From the NCBI GenBank assembly GCA_027450125.1, contig DAIDKG010000493.1, positions 1 through 7,120 on the forward strand: a stretch of 7,120 nucleotides of DNA. The letters are read 5' to 3'. The notes beneath the pieces were generated by a model. It saw only the letters and a program-made list of their open reading frames with translations. It made no database searches and was not told the DNA's origin. Origin of the DNA: Bordetella sp. (GTDB lineage Bacteria; Pseudomonadota; Gammaproteobacteria; Burkholderiales; Burkholderiaceae_B). A program made the translations under genes and the position numbers. Below, in pieces: positions 1 to 6,207 of the stretch. Position 1 is the first letter of the stretch. Every line of letters starts with the position of its first letter.

Positions 1-300
1 GTCGGCCGCCTCGATTACACGCCCGAAGAGGTCGAGGCGGAGATGACGCGCTACGGCGCCTATGGCGGCCATCACCTGGGCACGGCCCGCATGGGCACGG
101 ACCCGGCCCGCAGCGTGGTCGACGCGCAGTGCCGCCTGCACGAAGCCTGCAACGTCTATATCGCCAGCGCCGCCGTCTTTCCGACCTCCAGCCAGGCCAA
201 CCCCACGCTGACCGTGGTGGCCCTGGCCCTGCGGCTGGCCGACCACCTGCGCAAGACCTATGCCGCGCCGCGCGCGGCCACCGGGAGCCCGAGGCCATGA
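1..300 (+). CDS. GMC-family FAD-dependent oxidoreductase, C-terminal fragment (cut by window start)
   Basis: The frame is open from base 1 and ends at TGA 298-300, giving the last 99 residues; the N-terminal FAD-binding part lies outside the window. The fragment has the hallmarks of the GMC oxidoreductase C-terminal domain: GGHHLGTARMG (visible residues 22-32), then SVVD and CRLH, then NVYIASAAVFPTSSQANPTL ending near residue 70. In this family the His of the H-x-x-GT motif (here H24) and a later His or Asn (here N67 of NPTLT) form the catalytic pair that oxidises an alcohol or sugar hydroxyl while reducing FAD. This subgroup resembles bacterial sugar or choline dehydrogenase-like flavoproteins, but the substrate cannot be read from the C-terminus. 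The stop overlaps the start of the next gene by four bases (ATGA), so the two are probably co-translated. The family call is firm; the substrate is unknown. Confidence 0.93.
   Translation, partial: VGRLDYTPEEVEAEMTRYGAYGGHHLGTARMGTDPARSVVDAQCRLHEACNVYIASAAVFPTSSQANPTLTVVALALRLADHLRKTYAAPRAATGSPRP
283..299 (+). promoter_or_regulatory. Ribosome binding site and ATGA coupling site
   Basis: GGGAG at 283-287 lies 9 bases before ATG 297. The ATG shares its last two bases with the TGA stop of the preceding gene (298-300). This overlap is a common sign of translational coupling and decides the start of the epimerase gene. Confidence 0.7.
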
Positions 301-1214
301 CGAACAAGACACGCGTACTGGTGCTGGGCGCCACCGGCTATGTCGGCCGGCACGTCGTCCAGGCCCTGGCCGCCACGGACTGGGCCGAACCCATCGCGGC
401 ATCGCGGCGCGGCGCCGTGCCCGTCGACGCCGCCAATACGGCTGCCCTGGCCAACGCGCTGCAGCAGGCCGACGCTGTCGTCAACGCCATAGCGGCAGCG
501 CCGCAGGACATGGTCGTCCAGGCCCAGGCTCTGCGCGCAGCCTTGTCGGGCAAGCCCGTGCGCCTGGTGCATGTCAGTTCAATGGCGGCCTACGGCAATG
601 TCGAGGGCGCGATCGACGAAAGCCAGCCCCTGCTGGGCGACCTGGGCCCCTATTCCGCTGCCAAGGCCCAGACCGAGCGCATGCTGCGCGACTGCGCCGA
701 CACCGTGATGCTGCGGCCCGGCTGCATCTATGGCGACGGCAGTCCGCAATGGTCGGTGCGCATCGCGCGCCTGCTGCGGGCACACCGCATCGGCGACCTG
801 GGCGCAGCCGGCGACGGCTGCAGCAATCTGGTGCATGTGCGGGACGTGGCGCAGGCTGTGCTGGCCGCCCTGCGCAGGCCTGGGGCCGGCGGACAGGCCT
901 ACAACCTGGCCATGGCCCAGGCGCCGACCTGGAACGACTACTTCGTCGCCTACGCCAGGGCGCTGGGCGCCACGCCCGTGTCGCGCATCGGCGCGCGGCA
1001 GCTCAAGCTGGAGACCCGGCTGCTGGCGCCGGTCCTGAAGATCGCCGAAATCGCCGGCCGCAGAATGGGCCTGGCGCAGCGCCTGCCGCCGCCATTGCCG
1101 CCTTCGCTGCTGCGGCTGTGGCAACAGGACATCCGCCTGACCTCGGACAAGGCGCAGCGCGAGCTGGGCCTGCAATGGACGCCCTGGCGCGAGGCCTTGC
1201 AGCAGGATCAGTAG
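297..1214 (+). CDS. NAD(P)-dependent epimerase/dehydratase-like SDR protein
   Basis: A 305-residue protein of the extended short-chain dehydrogenase/reductase type. The Rossmann dinucleotide motif GATGYVG is at residues 11-17. The catalytic elements are Ser94/Ser95 in VSSMAAYG, and Tyr109 and Lys113 in YSAAK. These are followed by RPGCIYGDGS (130-139) and LVHVRDVAQAV (178-188), both typical of UDP-sugar epimerase and 3-beta-HSD-like enzymes. The C-terminus ends in the usual TSDKAQRELG element. Length is normal for the family, and no membrane segment or signal peptide is seen, so it is cytoplasmic. I chose ATG 297: it begins right before the Rossmann strand, overlaps the GMC stop as ATGA, and has GGGAG at 283-287 at good spacing. 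A longer in-frame reading from 129 would only add residues translated out of the GMC gene. The substrate is unknown. Pairing with a GMC oxidase suggests two-step oxidation or epimerisation of one compound, which is inference. Confidence 0.93.
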   Translation: MTNKTRVLVLGATGYVGRHVVQALAATDWAEPIAASRRGAVPVDAANTAALANALQQADAVVNAIAAAPQDMVVQAQALRAALSGKPVRLVHVSSMAAYGNVEGAIDESQPLLGDLGPYSAAKAQTERMLRDCADTVMLRPGCIYGDGSPQWSVRIARLLRAHRIGDLGAAGDGCSNLVHVRDVAQAVLAALRRPGAGGQAYNLAMAQAPTWNDYFVAYARALGATPVSRIGARQLKLETRLLAPVLKIAEIAGRRMGLAQRLPPPLPPSLLRLWQQDIRLTSDKAQRELGLQWTPWREALQQDQ

Positions 1215-1324
1215 ACCATCACGCCGACCGGCTCCCGATGGTGGTGGTGGTGCCAGCCATCGTCATACACGATGCAGCCGGACAGCAGCATTGCCGCAAC
1301 GACACTTGCCACGAGAGCCTTCAT
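1208..1324 (-). CDS. Very small His-rich lipoprotein (38 aa)
   Basis: The minus strand from ATG at 1324 to TGA at 1208-1210 encodes 38 residues. The start MKALVASVVAAMLLSGC is a textbook lipoprotein signal peptide: a positive Lys2, a hydrophobic core, and lipobox LSGC with Cys17 as the lipidated residue. Residue +2 is Ile rather than Asp, which in enterobacterial Lol sorting favours the outer membrane. The mature part is only 22 residues and contains YDDGW followed by five consecutive histidines (25-29). A weak AAAGG lies about 8 bases before the ATG. The last 7 bases overlap the end of the convergent epimerase gene. The gene sits 118 bases downstream of the GH3 gene in the same direction, so read-through is possible. 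The lipobox is what makes this tiny frame credible. The His tract could bind metal ions, but that is speculative. I do not recognise a named family. Confidence 0.72.
   Translation of the reverse strand: MKALVASVVAAMLLSGCIVYDDGWHHHHHREPVGVMVY
1239..1252. repeat. Short trinucleotide run encoding five histidines
   Basis: On the plus strand a TGG repeat of four units (1239-1250) continues into TG, so the minus strand reads four CAC codons and one CAT. It is an in-frame trinucleotide run inside the small lipoprotein gene. Slippage would change the number of histidines by whole codons without breaking the frame. Confidence 0.6.
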
Positions 1325-1442
1325 GATGGGCCTTTACCAGGAAATTCAAGGAAGGCCAGTCTAGGGCCGGGGGCCGCGGCAGGCATGTCCACGCGTAACG
1401 CGAACCGCTCTGTCGGCAACACCCTGTAAGCAAACCCGCGTT
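1325..1442. other. Intergenic gap between GH3 stop and lipoprotein start
   Basis: There are 118 bases between the end of the GH3 gene and the start of the small lipoprotein gene, both on the minus strand. It contains a GC-rich patch around 1363-1381 with a short self-complementary GGCC-GGG-GGCC element and a CGCG-TAA-CGCG element around 1394-1404. Neither is followed by a T tract, so I see no convincing terminator. On the minus strand TGGACA and TAGACT resemble promoter boxes but are 22 bases apart, too far for a normal sigma70 promoter. No further gene is visible. Confidence 0.5.
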
Positions 1443-3749
1443 TTAAAGCCGATTGAAACTTGCGGCCTGCACCGAGCGGGAATCCAGGCCGATATAGACA
1501 TTGAACTTGCCCGGCTCGACCACGCGCTGGACCTGCTGGTTGTAGAACGCCAGGTCGTCGTCGGTGATGGGAAAGCTCACCACGCGCGACTCGCCGGGCT
1601 TCAGATCGACCCGGCGAAAGCCGCGCAGCATCTTGACCGGGCGGCTGACCGAGGCCACGGGCTGGTTCAGGTAGAGCTGCACCACGGTCGCGCCGGCACG
1701 ATCGCCTGTGTTGGTCACCGTGACGCTGGCGCGCAGCGTGCCGCCTGCCCGCATGTCGGGCGCGGACAGCGTCACGCCGGAGACGGCGAACGTGGCGTAG
1801 CTCAGGCTGTAGCCGAAGGGGAAAAGCGGCCCGTTGGTGATGTCGAAATAACGCGAGGTGTACTTGTCGGGATGCGCGGGATCGAAGGGGCGGCCCGTGG
1901 GAAGATGGTCGTAGTAGAGCGGAATCTGGCCCACCGCGCGCGGAAAGGTCATCGGCAGCTTGCCCGACGGATTCACGTCGCCGAACAGCACGTCGGCAAT
2001 GGCGTTGCCGCCTTCGGTGCCGGAGAACCAGGTCTCGAGCATGGCGTCGGCGTGTTCGGCCTCCCAGGGCAGTGCCAGCGGACGGCCGTTCATCAGCACG
2101 ATGACCAGGGGCTTGCCCGTGGCCTTCAAGGCCTTGAGCAGGCGCTCCTGCACGGGCGGGATGGTGATGTCGCTGCGGCTGGACGCCTCGTGCGCCATGC
2201 CCGGCGCCTCGCCTACCGCGGCCACGATCACGTCGGCCTGCCGGGCGGTATCGACGGCCTGCGCGAGCATGTCCGCCTCGCTGCGCGGATCGAACCGTAC
2301 GTCCGGGCTGTACTGGGTGAGGTACTGCACGATGCCGGGATCGTCGCTGATGTTGGCGCCCCTGGCGTAGAGCACGCGCACCTTGTCGCTCGCGACGTTC
2401 TTGATACCCTGCAGCAGGGAAACGGTCTGGCTGGCGCGCCCGGCGCCGGCCCAGTTGCCCATGACGGCAGCCTGGTCGTCGGCCAGCGGGCCGACCAGGG
2501 CAATCGTGCCGGACCGCTTGAGCGGCAGCGTGCGGTCGCGGTTCACGAGCAGCACCTGGCTCTCGTCGGCCACCTTGCGCGCCTCGGGACGGTGCAGGCG
2601 ACTCTCGGCAAAGGTGTCGGGCGGATCGTCCGCCGCCACGCCGATATCACGATACGGGTTCTTGAACAGCCCCAGGTCATATTTGACGCGCAGCACATCG
2701 CGGCAGGCGCGGTCGATGTCGGCCATGCGTATCTTGCCGCGCTTGAGCAAAGGCGCGAGATTGGTGTCGTAGATGGTGTCGCTCATGCTCATGTCGGTGC
2801 CGGCCGCGATGGCCTTGCGCGCGGCATCCTGGCCGTCGGCGGCCACGCCGTGCTTGATCAGCTCCAGGATCGCGCCGTGGTCGCTGATGGTGATGCCCTT
2901 GAAGCCCCACTGCTTGCGCAGCACGTCCTGCAGCAGCCACTTGTCCGACGTAGCGGGTTCGCCGTTGACGCTGTTGAGCGCGATCATCACCGCGGCCGCG
3001 CCGGCGTCGACGGCCGCCTTGTAGGGCGGGAAATAATCCTGGTACATGCGCCGCTTGCTCATGTCCACCGTGTTGTAGTCGCGCCCGCCCTCGACGGCGC
3101 CGTACAGCGCGAAATGCTTGACCGTGGCCATGATGTGGCCCGGCTGGGAGGGATCGTCGCCCTGATAGGCCCTGACCAGCGCAGCCCCCATCTTCGAAGT
3201 CAGGTAGCCGTCTTCGCCGAAGCCTTCGGAATTGCGTCCCCAGCGCGGATCGCGCGAGATGTCGACCATGGGCGAATAGGTCAGGTTCAGGCCGTCCGCG
3301 CTGGCCTCGATGGCCGAGATGCGCCCCATGGTATGGACGGCGTCCAGATCCCAGCTGGATGCGATGGCCAGATCCACGGGGAATATGGTGCGCTGCCCGT
3401 GGATGACGTCGAAGGAAAAGAACAGGGGAATCTTCAGGCGGCTGCGCATGGCCGCATCCTGCAGAACGCGGATGCCGGGGCGGGTCACCGTGTTGAAAAT
3501 GCCGCCCACGCGGCCGTCGCTGATTTCCTTCTCGAAGGCGGCCATGTCCGGATGAGGCCCCGCTTCCACGCTGCGCAGGCGCAGCTGGCCGATCTTTTCC
3601 TGGACGGTCATGCGCTTCATGAGCCGGTCGATGAAGGCTTCGCGCCTGGCGATGAAATCGGGCGAGGGCTGGGCCAGGACGGCAGGCGCGGCGGCAAGCG
3701 CCCCCGCCAGGCTCAGCAGCAGGGCACCCAGAGTAGGAAGACGGTTCAT
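1443..3749 (-). CDS. bglX: Periplasmic beta-glucosidase, glycoside hydrolase family 3 (BglX-type)
   Basis: A 768-residue protein that follows E. coli BglX (about 765 residues) along its whole length. A Sec signal peptide (1-26) ends in AVLA before QPSP, so the enzyme is exported to the periplasm. The N-terminal GH3 barrel shows SFDVIHG (112-118), DPRWGR (167-172), KHF (211-213) and the nucleophile region TISDHGAI with Asp290. The second GH3 domain has VGEAPGMAHEASSR (512-525), where Glu521 is in the position of the family's acid/base glutamate. WFSGTEGGNAIADVLFGD and the FPFGYSLSY element follow, and a fibronectin III-like domain closes the protein. All expected catalytic residues are present, so it should be active, releasing terminal beta-linked glucose from oligosaccharides or glucosides by a retaining mechanism. 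The start is fixed by the signal peptide, though no clear Shine-Dalgarno precedes it. It is divergent from the MFS transporter gene, which suggests a shared regulatory region. Confidence 0.95.
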   Translation of the reverse strand: MNRLPTLGALLLSLAGALAAAPAVLAQPSPDFIARREAFIDRLMKRMTVQEKIGQLRLRSVEAGPHPDMAAFEKEISDGRVGGIFNTVTRPGIRVLQDAAMRSRLKIPLFFSFDVIHGQRTIFPVDLAIASSWDLDAVHTMGRISAIEASADGLNLTYSPMVDISRDPRWGRNSEGFGEDGYLTSKMGAALVRAYQGDDPSQPGHIMATVKHFALYGAVEGGRDYNTVDMSKRRMYQDYFPPYKAAVDAGAAAVMIALNSVNGEPATSDKWLLQDVLRKQWGFKGITISDHGAILELIKHGVAADGQDAARKAIAAGTDMSMSDTIYDTNLAPLLKRGKIRMADIDRACRDVLRVKYDLGLFKNPYRDIGVAADDPPDTFAESRLHRPEARKVADESQVLLVNRDRTLPLKRSGTIALVGPLADDQAAVMGNWAGAGRASQTVSLLQGIKNVASDKVRVLYARGANISDDPGIVQYLTQYSPDVRFDPRSEADMLAQAVDTARQADVIVAAVGEAPGMAHEASSRSDITIPPVQERLLKALKATGKPLVIVLMNGRPLALPWEAEHADAMLETWFSGTEGGNAIADVLFGDVNPSGKLPMTFPRAVGQIPLYYDHLPTGRPFDPAHPDKYTSRYFDITNGPLFPFGYSLSYATFAVSGVTLSAPDMRAGGTLRASVTVTNTGDRAGATVVQLYLNQPVASVSRPVKMLRGFRRVDLKPGESRVVSFPITDDDLAFYNQQVQRVVEPGKFNVYIGLDSRSVQAASFNRL

Positions 3750-3825
3750 GAGGTCAGGAAGTGGACAGGTGATCGGGGCAAACCCTGCATTTTAGAAGAA
3801 TGCGGCCGCCGTTCCGACAACGTCA

Positions 3826-3853
3826 TTGACACGCCTGTCCGTTCAGCCATAAA
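3826..3853 (+). promoter_or_regulatory. Predicted sigma70-type promoter of the MFS transporter gene
   Basis: A perfect -35 consensus TTGACA (3826-3831) is followed after 16 bases by CATAAA (3848-3853), which matches four of six -10 consensus positions. Transcription would start near 3860, leaving a short leader of about 30 bases before the chosen ATG at 3893. The -35 box lies inside the palindrome GTCA-T-TGAC, so a repressor bound there would block it. Seen by eye only. Confidence 0.55.
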
Positions 3854-3855
3854 TT

Positions 3856-3869
3856 GCTTCAAGCTTCAA
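3856..3869 (+). repeat. Tandem heptamer GCTTCAA x2
   Basis: GCTTCAA occurs twice head to tail just downstream of the predicted -10 box, around the expected transcription start. It may be a chance duplication or a half-site pair for a regulator. Confidence 0.5.
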
Positions 3870-3882
3870 ATAATGTGAACTC

Positions 3883-3895
3883 GGAGATGAACATG
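3883..3895 (+). promoter_or_regulatory. Ribosome binding site deciding the MFS start
   Basis: GGAG at 3883-3886 is followed by two in-frame ATG codons, at 3887 and 3893. Only the second has workable spacing (6 bases), so ATG 3893 is preferred. A TTG at 3854 is also in frame but has no ribosome binding site and overlaps the promoter. Confidence 0.7.
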
Positions 3896-5194
3896 AACGC
3901 CACGGCGCCCGCCGTTCCCTGGTCCACCCCGGGCCGCGTCACTTACACCGTCCTGCTGGTCTGCTGGATGGCCATCCTGTTCGAAGGCTATGACGTCGGC
4001 GTCATGGGCGCCGTGCTGCCCGCCCTGGCCACCTACAAGGCCTGGTCCCTGACGCCGCTGGACCTGGGCGTGCTGGGCAGCTACGCGCTTGCGGGCATGT
4101 TCGTGGGCTCGTTCGCCGTGGGCATGATGAGCGACCTGATGGGCCGGCGCCGCATGCTGCTGCTTTGCGTCAGCCTGTTCTCGCTCACCATGATCGGCGC
4201 GGCCTGGGCGCCGACCCCGGCATGGTTCGGCGTATTCCGCTTCGCCGGAGGACTGTTCCTGGGCGGCGTGATTCCCGTGGCCGCCGCGCTCACCGTCGAA
4301 TACTCGCCGCCGGCGCGCCGGGGCATCAACTACGGCCTGATGTATTCGGCCTATTCCCTGGGCATCCTGTTCGCCGCCGGCATCGCCATGTGGCTGCTGG
4401 CCACCCATGGCTGGCGCACCGTGGTCGGCGTGGGCGCCGTGCCGCTGGTGCTGGTGCCGGTGATGGCGATGCTGCTGCCCGAATCCCTCGAATACCTGCT
4501 GGCCAAGAAAAAGGACGCGCAGGCCGGGCAACTGGCGCAGCGCCTGGGCATCGCCTCGCTGGGCGCTTTCCAGCCCGTAGCGTCGCAGGCCCAGTCGACC
4601 CCGCGCGACATCCTGGCCGCCATCTTCGCGCCACGCCACTTGCGCGCCACGGTCTGCTTCTGGGCGGCCTTGTTCCTGGGCATCATGCTGGTCTACGGCC
4701 TGGGCACCTGGCTGCCGCAGATCATGCGCAAGAACGGCTACGACCTGGGTTCCAGCCTGTCGTTCCTGGTGGTGTTCAGCCTGACCTCGGCCGTGGGCGG
4801 CGTGATACTGGGCCAGTTCGCCGACAAGGCCGGCCCGCGCCGCATGGTGGCGCTGTTCTACGTGCTGGGCGCCGTGGGCATCTACTGCCTCACCCACAAG
4901 AACACGCTGCTGCTGAACTATTTCCTGGTGGGCCTGGCAGGCCTGGGCAGCATCTCTGCCTCGCTCATCCTCACCGGCTACCTGGCCAACTACTATCCCT
5001 CGTACGCGCGCGGCGCGGCCACCGGGTGGGCGCTGAGCTTTGCCCGCATCGGCGCCATCAGCGGCCCCATCGTGGGCGGCTACATCGGCAGCCTGAACCT
5101 GCCGCTGGCCCTGAACTTCGTGGTGTTCGCCGTGGCCGCCCTGGCCGCGGGGCTGCTCGTCATGCTTATCCCGCCCAGATACCAGCCGGCGTAA
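3893..5194 (+). CDS. MFS transporter, aromatic acid:H+ symporter (AAHS)-like
   Basis: A 433-residue inner-membrane protein with about 12 hydrophobic segments in two halves and a hydrophilic central loop near residues 203-240. TM1 carries FEGYDVGVMG, with EGYD at 31-34, matching the acidic-G-x-D signature of AAHS carriers such as PcaK, BenK and MhpT (usually DGYD). The MFS loop 2-3 motif is GMMSDLMGRRRML (77-89), and its second-half copy is GQFADKAGPRR (307-317). TM4 has RFAGG with Arg116, and PESLEYL (196-202) ends TM6. The protein is full length and intact. AAHS members import aromatic or related carboxylic acids with protons; the substrate here cannot be told from sequence alone, and short organic acids or other MFS substrates remain possible. 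It is divergent from the periplasmic beta-glucosidase gene, and its 3' end converges with the glycosyltransferase-like gene only 13 bases away. Confidence 0.9.
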   Translation: MNATAPAVPWSTPGRVTYTVLLVCWMAILFEGYDVGVMGAVLPALATYKAWSLTPLDLGVLGSYALAGMFVGSFAVGMMSDLMGRRRMLLLCVSLFSLTMIGAAWAPTPAWFGVFRFAGGLFLGGVIPVAAALTVEYSPPARRGINYGLMYSAYSLGILFAAGIAMWLLATHGWRTVVGVGAVPLVLVPVMAMLLPESLEYLLAKKKDAQAGQLAQRLGIASLGAFQPVASQAQSTPRDILAAIFAPRHLRATVCFWAALFLGIMLVYGLGTWLPQIMRKNGYDLGSSLSFLVVFSLTSAVGGVILGQFADKAGPRRMVALFYVLGAVGIYCLTHKNTLLLNYFLVGLAGLGSISASLILTGYLANYYPSYARGAATGWALSFARIGAISGPIVGGYIGSLNLPLALNFVVFAVAALAAGLLVMLIPPRYQPA

Positions 5195-5198
5195 TCGC

Positions 5199-5220
5199 GC
5201 GCGGCCGTCACAGGCCGCGC
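5199..5220. terminator. GC-rich inverted repeat between convergent genes, possible bidirectional terminator
   Basis: GCGCGGCC (5199-5206) and GGCCGCGC (5213-5220) form a perfect 8-bp stem with a 6-base loop. The repeat lies just after the MFS stop and covers the stop codon of the convergent gene (5208-5210). The stem could fold in RNA from either strand. No T tract follows on either side, so it is not a classical intrinsic terminator. It may act as a weak or Rho-assisted end or protect 3' ends. Confidence 0.4.
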
Positions 5221-6188
5221 AGGCGCCGCAGCAGTTTGAGGCCTCGGCGCGTCACGGCCGAATACAGCTCGGCCGCCTTCAGGGCCCAGTCAACATGGCG
5301 CTTGTAGGGTTGGATCTCGATAGGAAAGTACGGCGCCAGCATGCGCGCCACCTGCTGCGGCGAAATATACGTATTGCTCTGCACCACTGCGAAGAGCCCG
5401 TCGCTGTCGGCGGCAAAATGGCGCCGCGCGTCCCAGGTCTTCATCTGTTCGGCGAGCCAGACGCTCTGGTCGGCATGCAACGCGGGCTGTCCGGGTTTCG
5501 GGCCGGTGTGATACGCGTCCTGCAACCCTTCGCGCTCGGCATTGAGCCAGTACAGCGTGTATTCGGTCCAGTCGATCATGTAGTGGCTTAGCAGCACGCG
5601 CCGCCACTCCTGCCCGTTCACCTCCTCGAGGCGGCGCTGCAGGTTCAGGCACAACGTGCGAGAGAGAATGGCGGGCGTCATCCAGATGCCCTCGCGCTCC
5701 AGGTGCGGATCGTCGATGCCCAGCAGTCTGGCCGACGCTTGCCAATAGCCCGGCACGTCGGCCGTGCGCGGCATGTAGTAGGTCAGGGCCTTGCCATCGA
5801 CGATCAGGGTGTCCGCGGAAAACGGATGGGTGGCAAAGCAATCGGGGTCGAACACCAGGAAATATTCGGTGTCGATCAGCGCCGGCGCATAGAGCTTGAT
5901 GATCTGCTGGCGATGCCAGTTGCGGATCTGGTGGCGTTGCGAAAACTCGGCGAACACCCCCATATGCAGCGACTCGTCGACCACCTCGATGGGAAAATCG
6001 GACCATGCCCTGGCATAGCCGCGGATTTCCTCGACCTCGTCGTGCGGCACGACCAGCACGAAGCGGGCAAAAAGACCGGGCGCGGCAAAATGGCGCAGCG
6101 AGGCGAACAGGATGTCGCAGCGGCCGATGTTGTCGGCGTAATGCCGGCCCCGGGTCTTGATGGGCAGGATGGCGCTGATCTGGGTCAT
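5208..6188 (-). CDS. DUF6492-type, glycosyltransferase-like protein
   Basis: A 326-residue protein without signal peptide or membrane segments. It opens with a beta-strand typical of GT-A folds (ISAILPIKTR, 4-13), followed by RFVLVVPHDE (42-51). NWHRQQIIKL (90-99) precedes LVFDPDCFATHPF (111-123), whose DPD (114-116) is a plausible metal/nucleotide-sugar-binding DxD motif. WTEYTLYW (207-214) is a further conserved-looking block. The order WxRQQ-x-x-KL, DxD, W[ST]EYTLY is what I recall of the DUF6492 family, which is glycosyltransferase-like; this is from memory, not a search. The C-terminus is basic (RRLRGL), perhaps for membrane contact. AAGG before ATG 6188 is a weak ribosome binding site. 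It lies 19 bases downstream of the polysaccharide co-polymerase-like gene on the same strand, so a role in making a surface polysaccharide is likely. Donor and acceptor sugars are unknown. Confidence 0.75.
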   Translation of the reverse strand: MTQISAILPIKTRGRHYADNIGRCDILFASLRHFAAPGLFARFVLVVPHDEVEEIRGYARAWSDFPIEVVDESLHMGVFAEFSQRHQIRNWHRQQIIKLYAPALIDTEYFLVFDPDCFATHPFSADTLIVDGKALTYYMPRTADVPGYWQASARLLGIDDPHLEREGIWMTPAILSRTLCLNLQRRLEEVNGQEWRRVLLSHYMIDWTEYTLYWLNAEREGLQDAYHTGPKPGQPALHADQSVWLAEQMKTWDARRHFAADSDGLFAVVQSNTYISPQQVARMLAPYFPIEIQPYKRHVDWALKAAELYSAVTRRGLKLLRRLRGL

Positions 6189-6207
6189 GGCTGCCTTGGG
6201 CGCCCGA

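Larger units (their letters stand above)
3750..3892. promoter_or_regulatory. Divergent regulatory region between bglX and the MFS gene
   Basis: This 143-bp region separates two genes transcribed away from each other. It is more AT-rich than the coding DNA around it, most clearly at 3789-3800 and 3845-3880. It holds the forward promoter listed separately. A possible reverse -10 box, TAAAAT on the minus strand (3789-3794), lies about 40 bases before the bglX start, without a good -35. Candidate operator elements are the palindrome GTCA-T-TGAC (3822-3830), a NotI-like GCGGCCGC (3802-3809) and a tandem GCTTCAA pair (3856-3869). No regulator gene is in the window to match them with. Confidence 0.55.

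Noticed and set aside
129..296. N-terminal extension of the epimerase
   Set aside because: It would be read from within the GMC gene in another frame, adds no domain, and the ATGA start at 297 has a ribosome binding site next to the Rossmann motif.
1363..1404. Possible terminator hairpins in the bglX-lipoprotein gap
   Set aside because: The stems are only about four base pairs and no T tract follows on either strand.
260..1429. A 389-codon plus-strand frame overlapping the epimerase gene
   Set aside because: Out of frame with the well-supported SDR protein, with an Arg/Ala/Gly-rich shadow translation.
1872..3878. A 668-codon open frame on the plus strand across the GH3 gene
   Set aside because: It is antisense to an unmistakable BglX-type gene. 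Its translation is rich in Arg, Gly, His and Ala without domain motifs, and long antisense frames are expected in GC-rich DNA.
3854..3892. TTG start at 3854 for the MFS gene
   Set aside because: It overlaps the predicted promoter and has no ribosome binding site; GGAG at 3883-3886 fits ATG 3893.
3866..4897. A 343-codon minus-strand frame opposite the MFS gene
   Set aside because: Low-complexity, His/Gln/Gly/Arg-rich translation with no recognisable motif, lying wholly opposite a clear 12-TM transporter.
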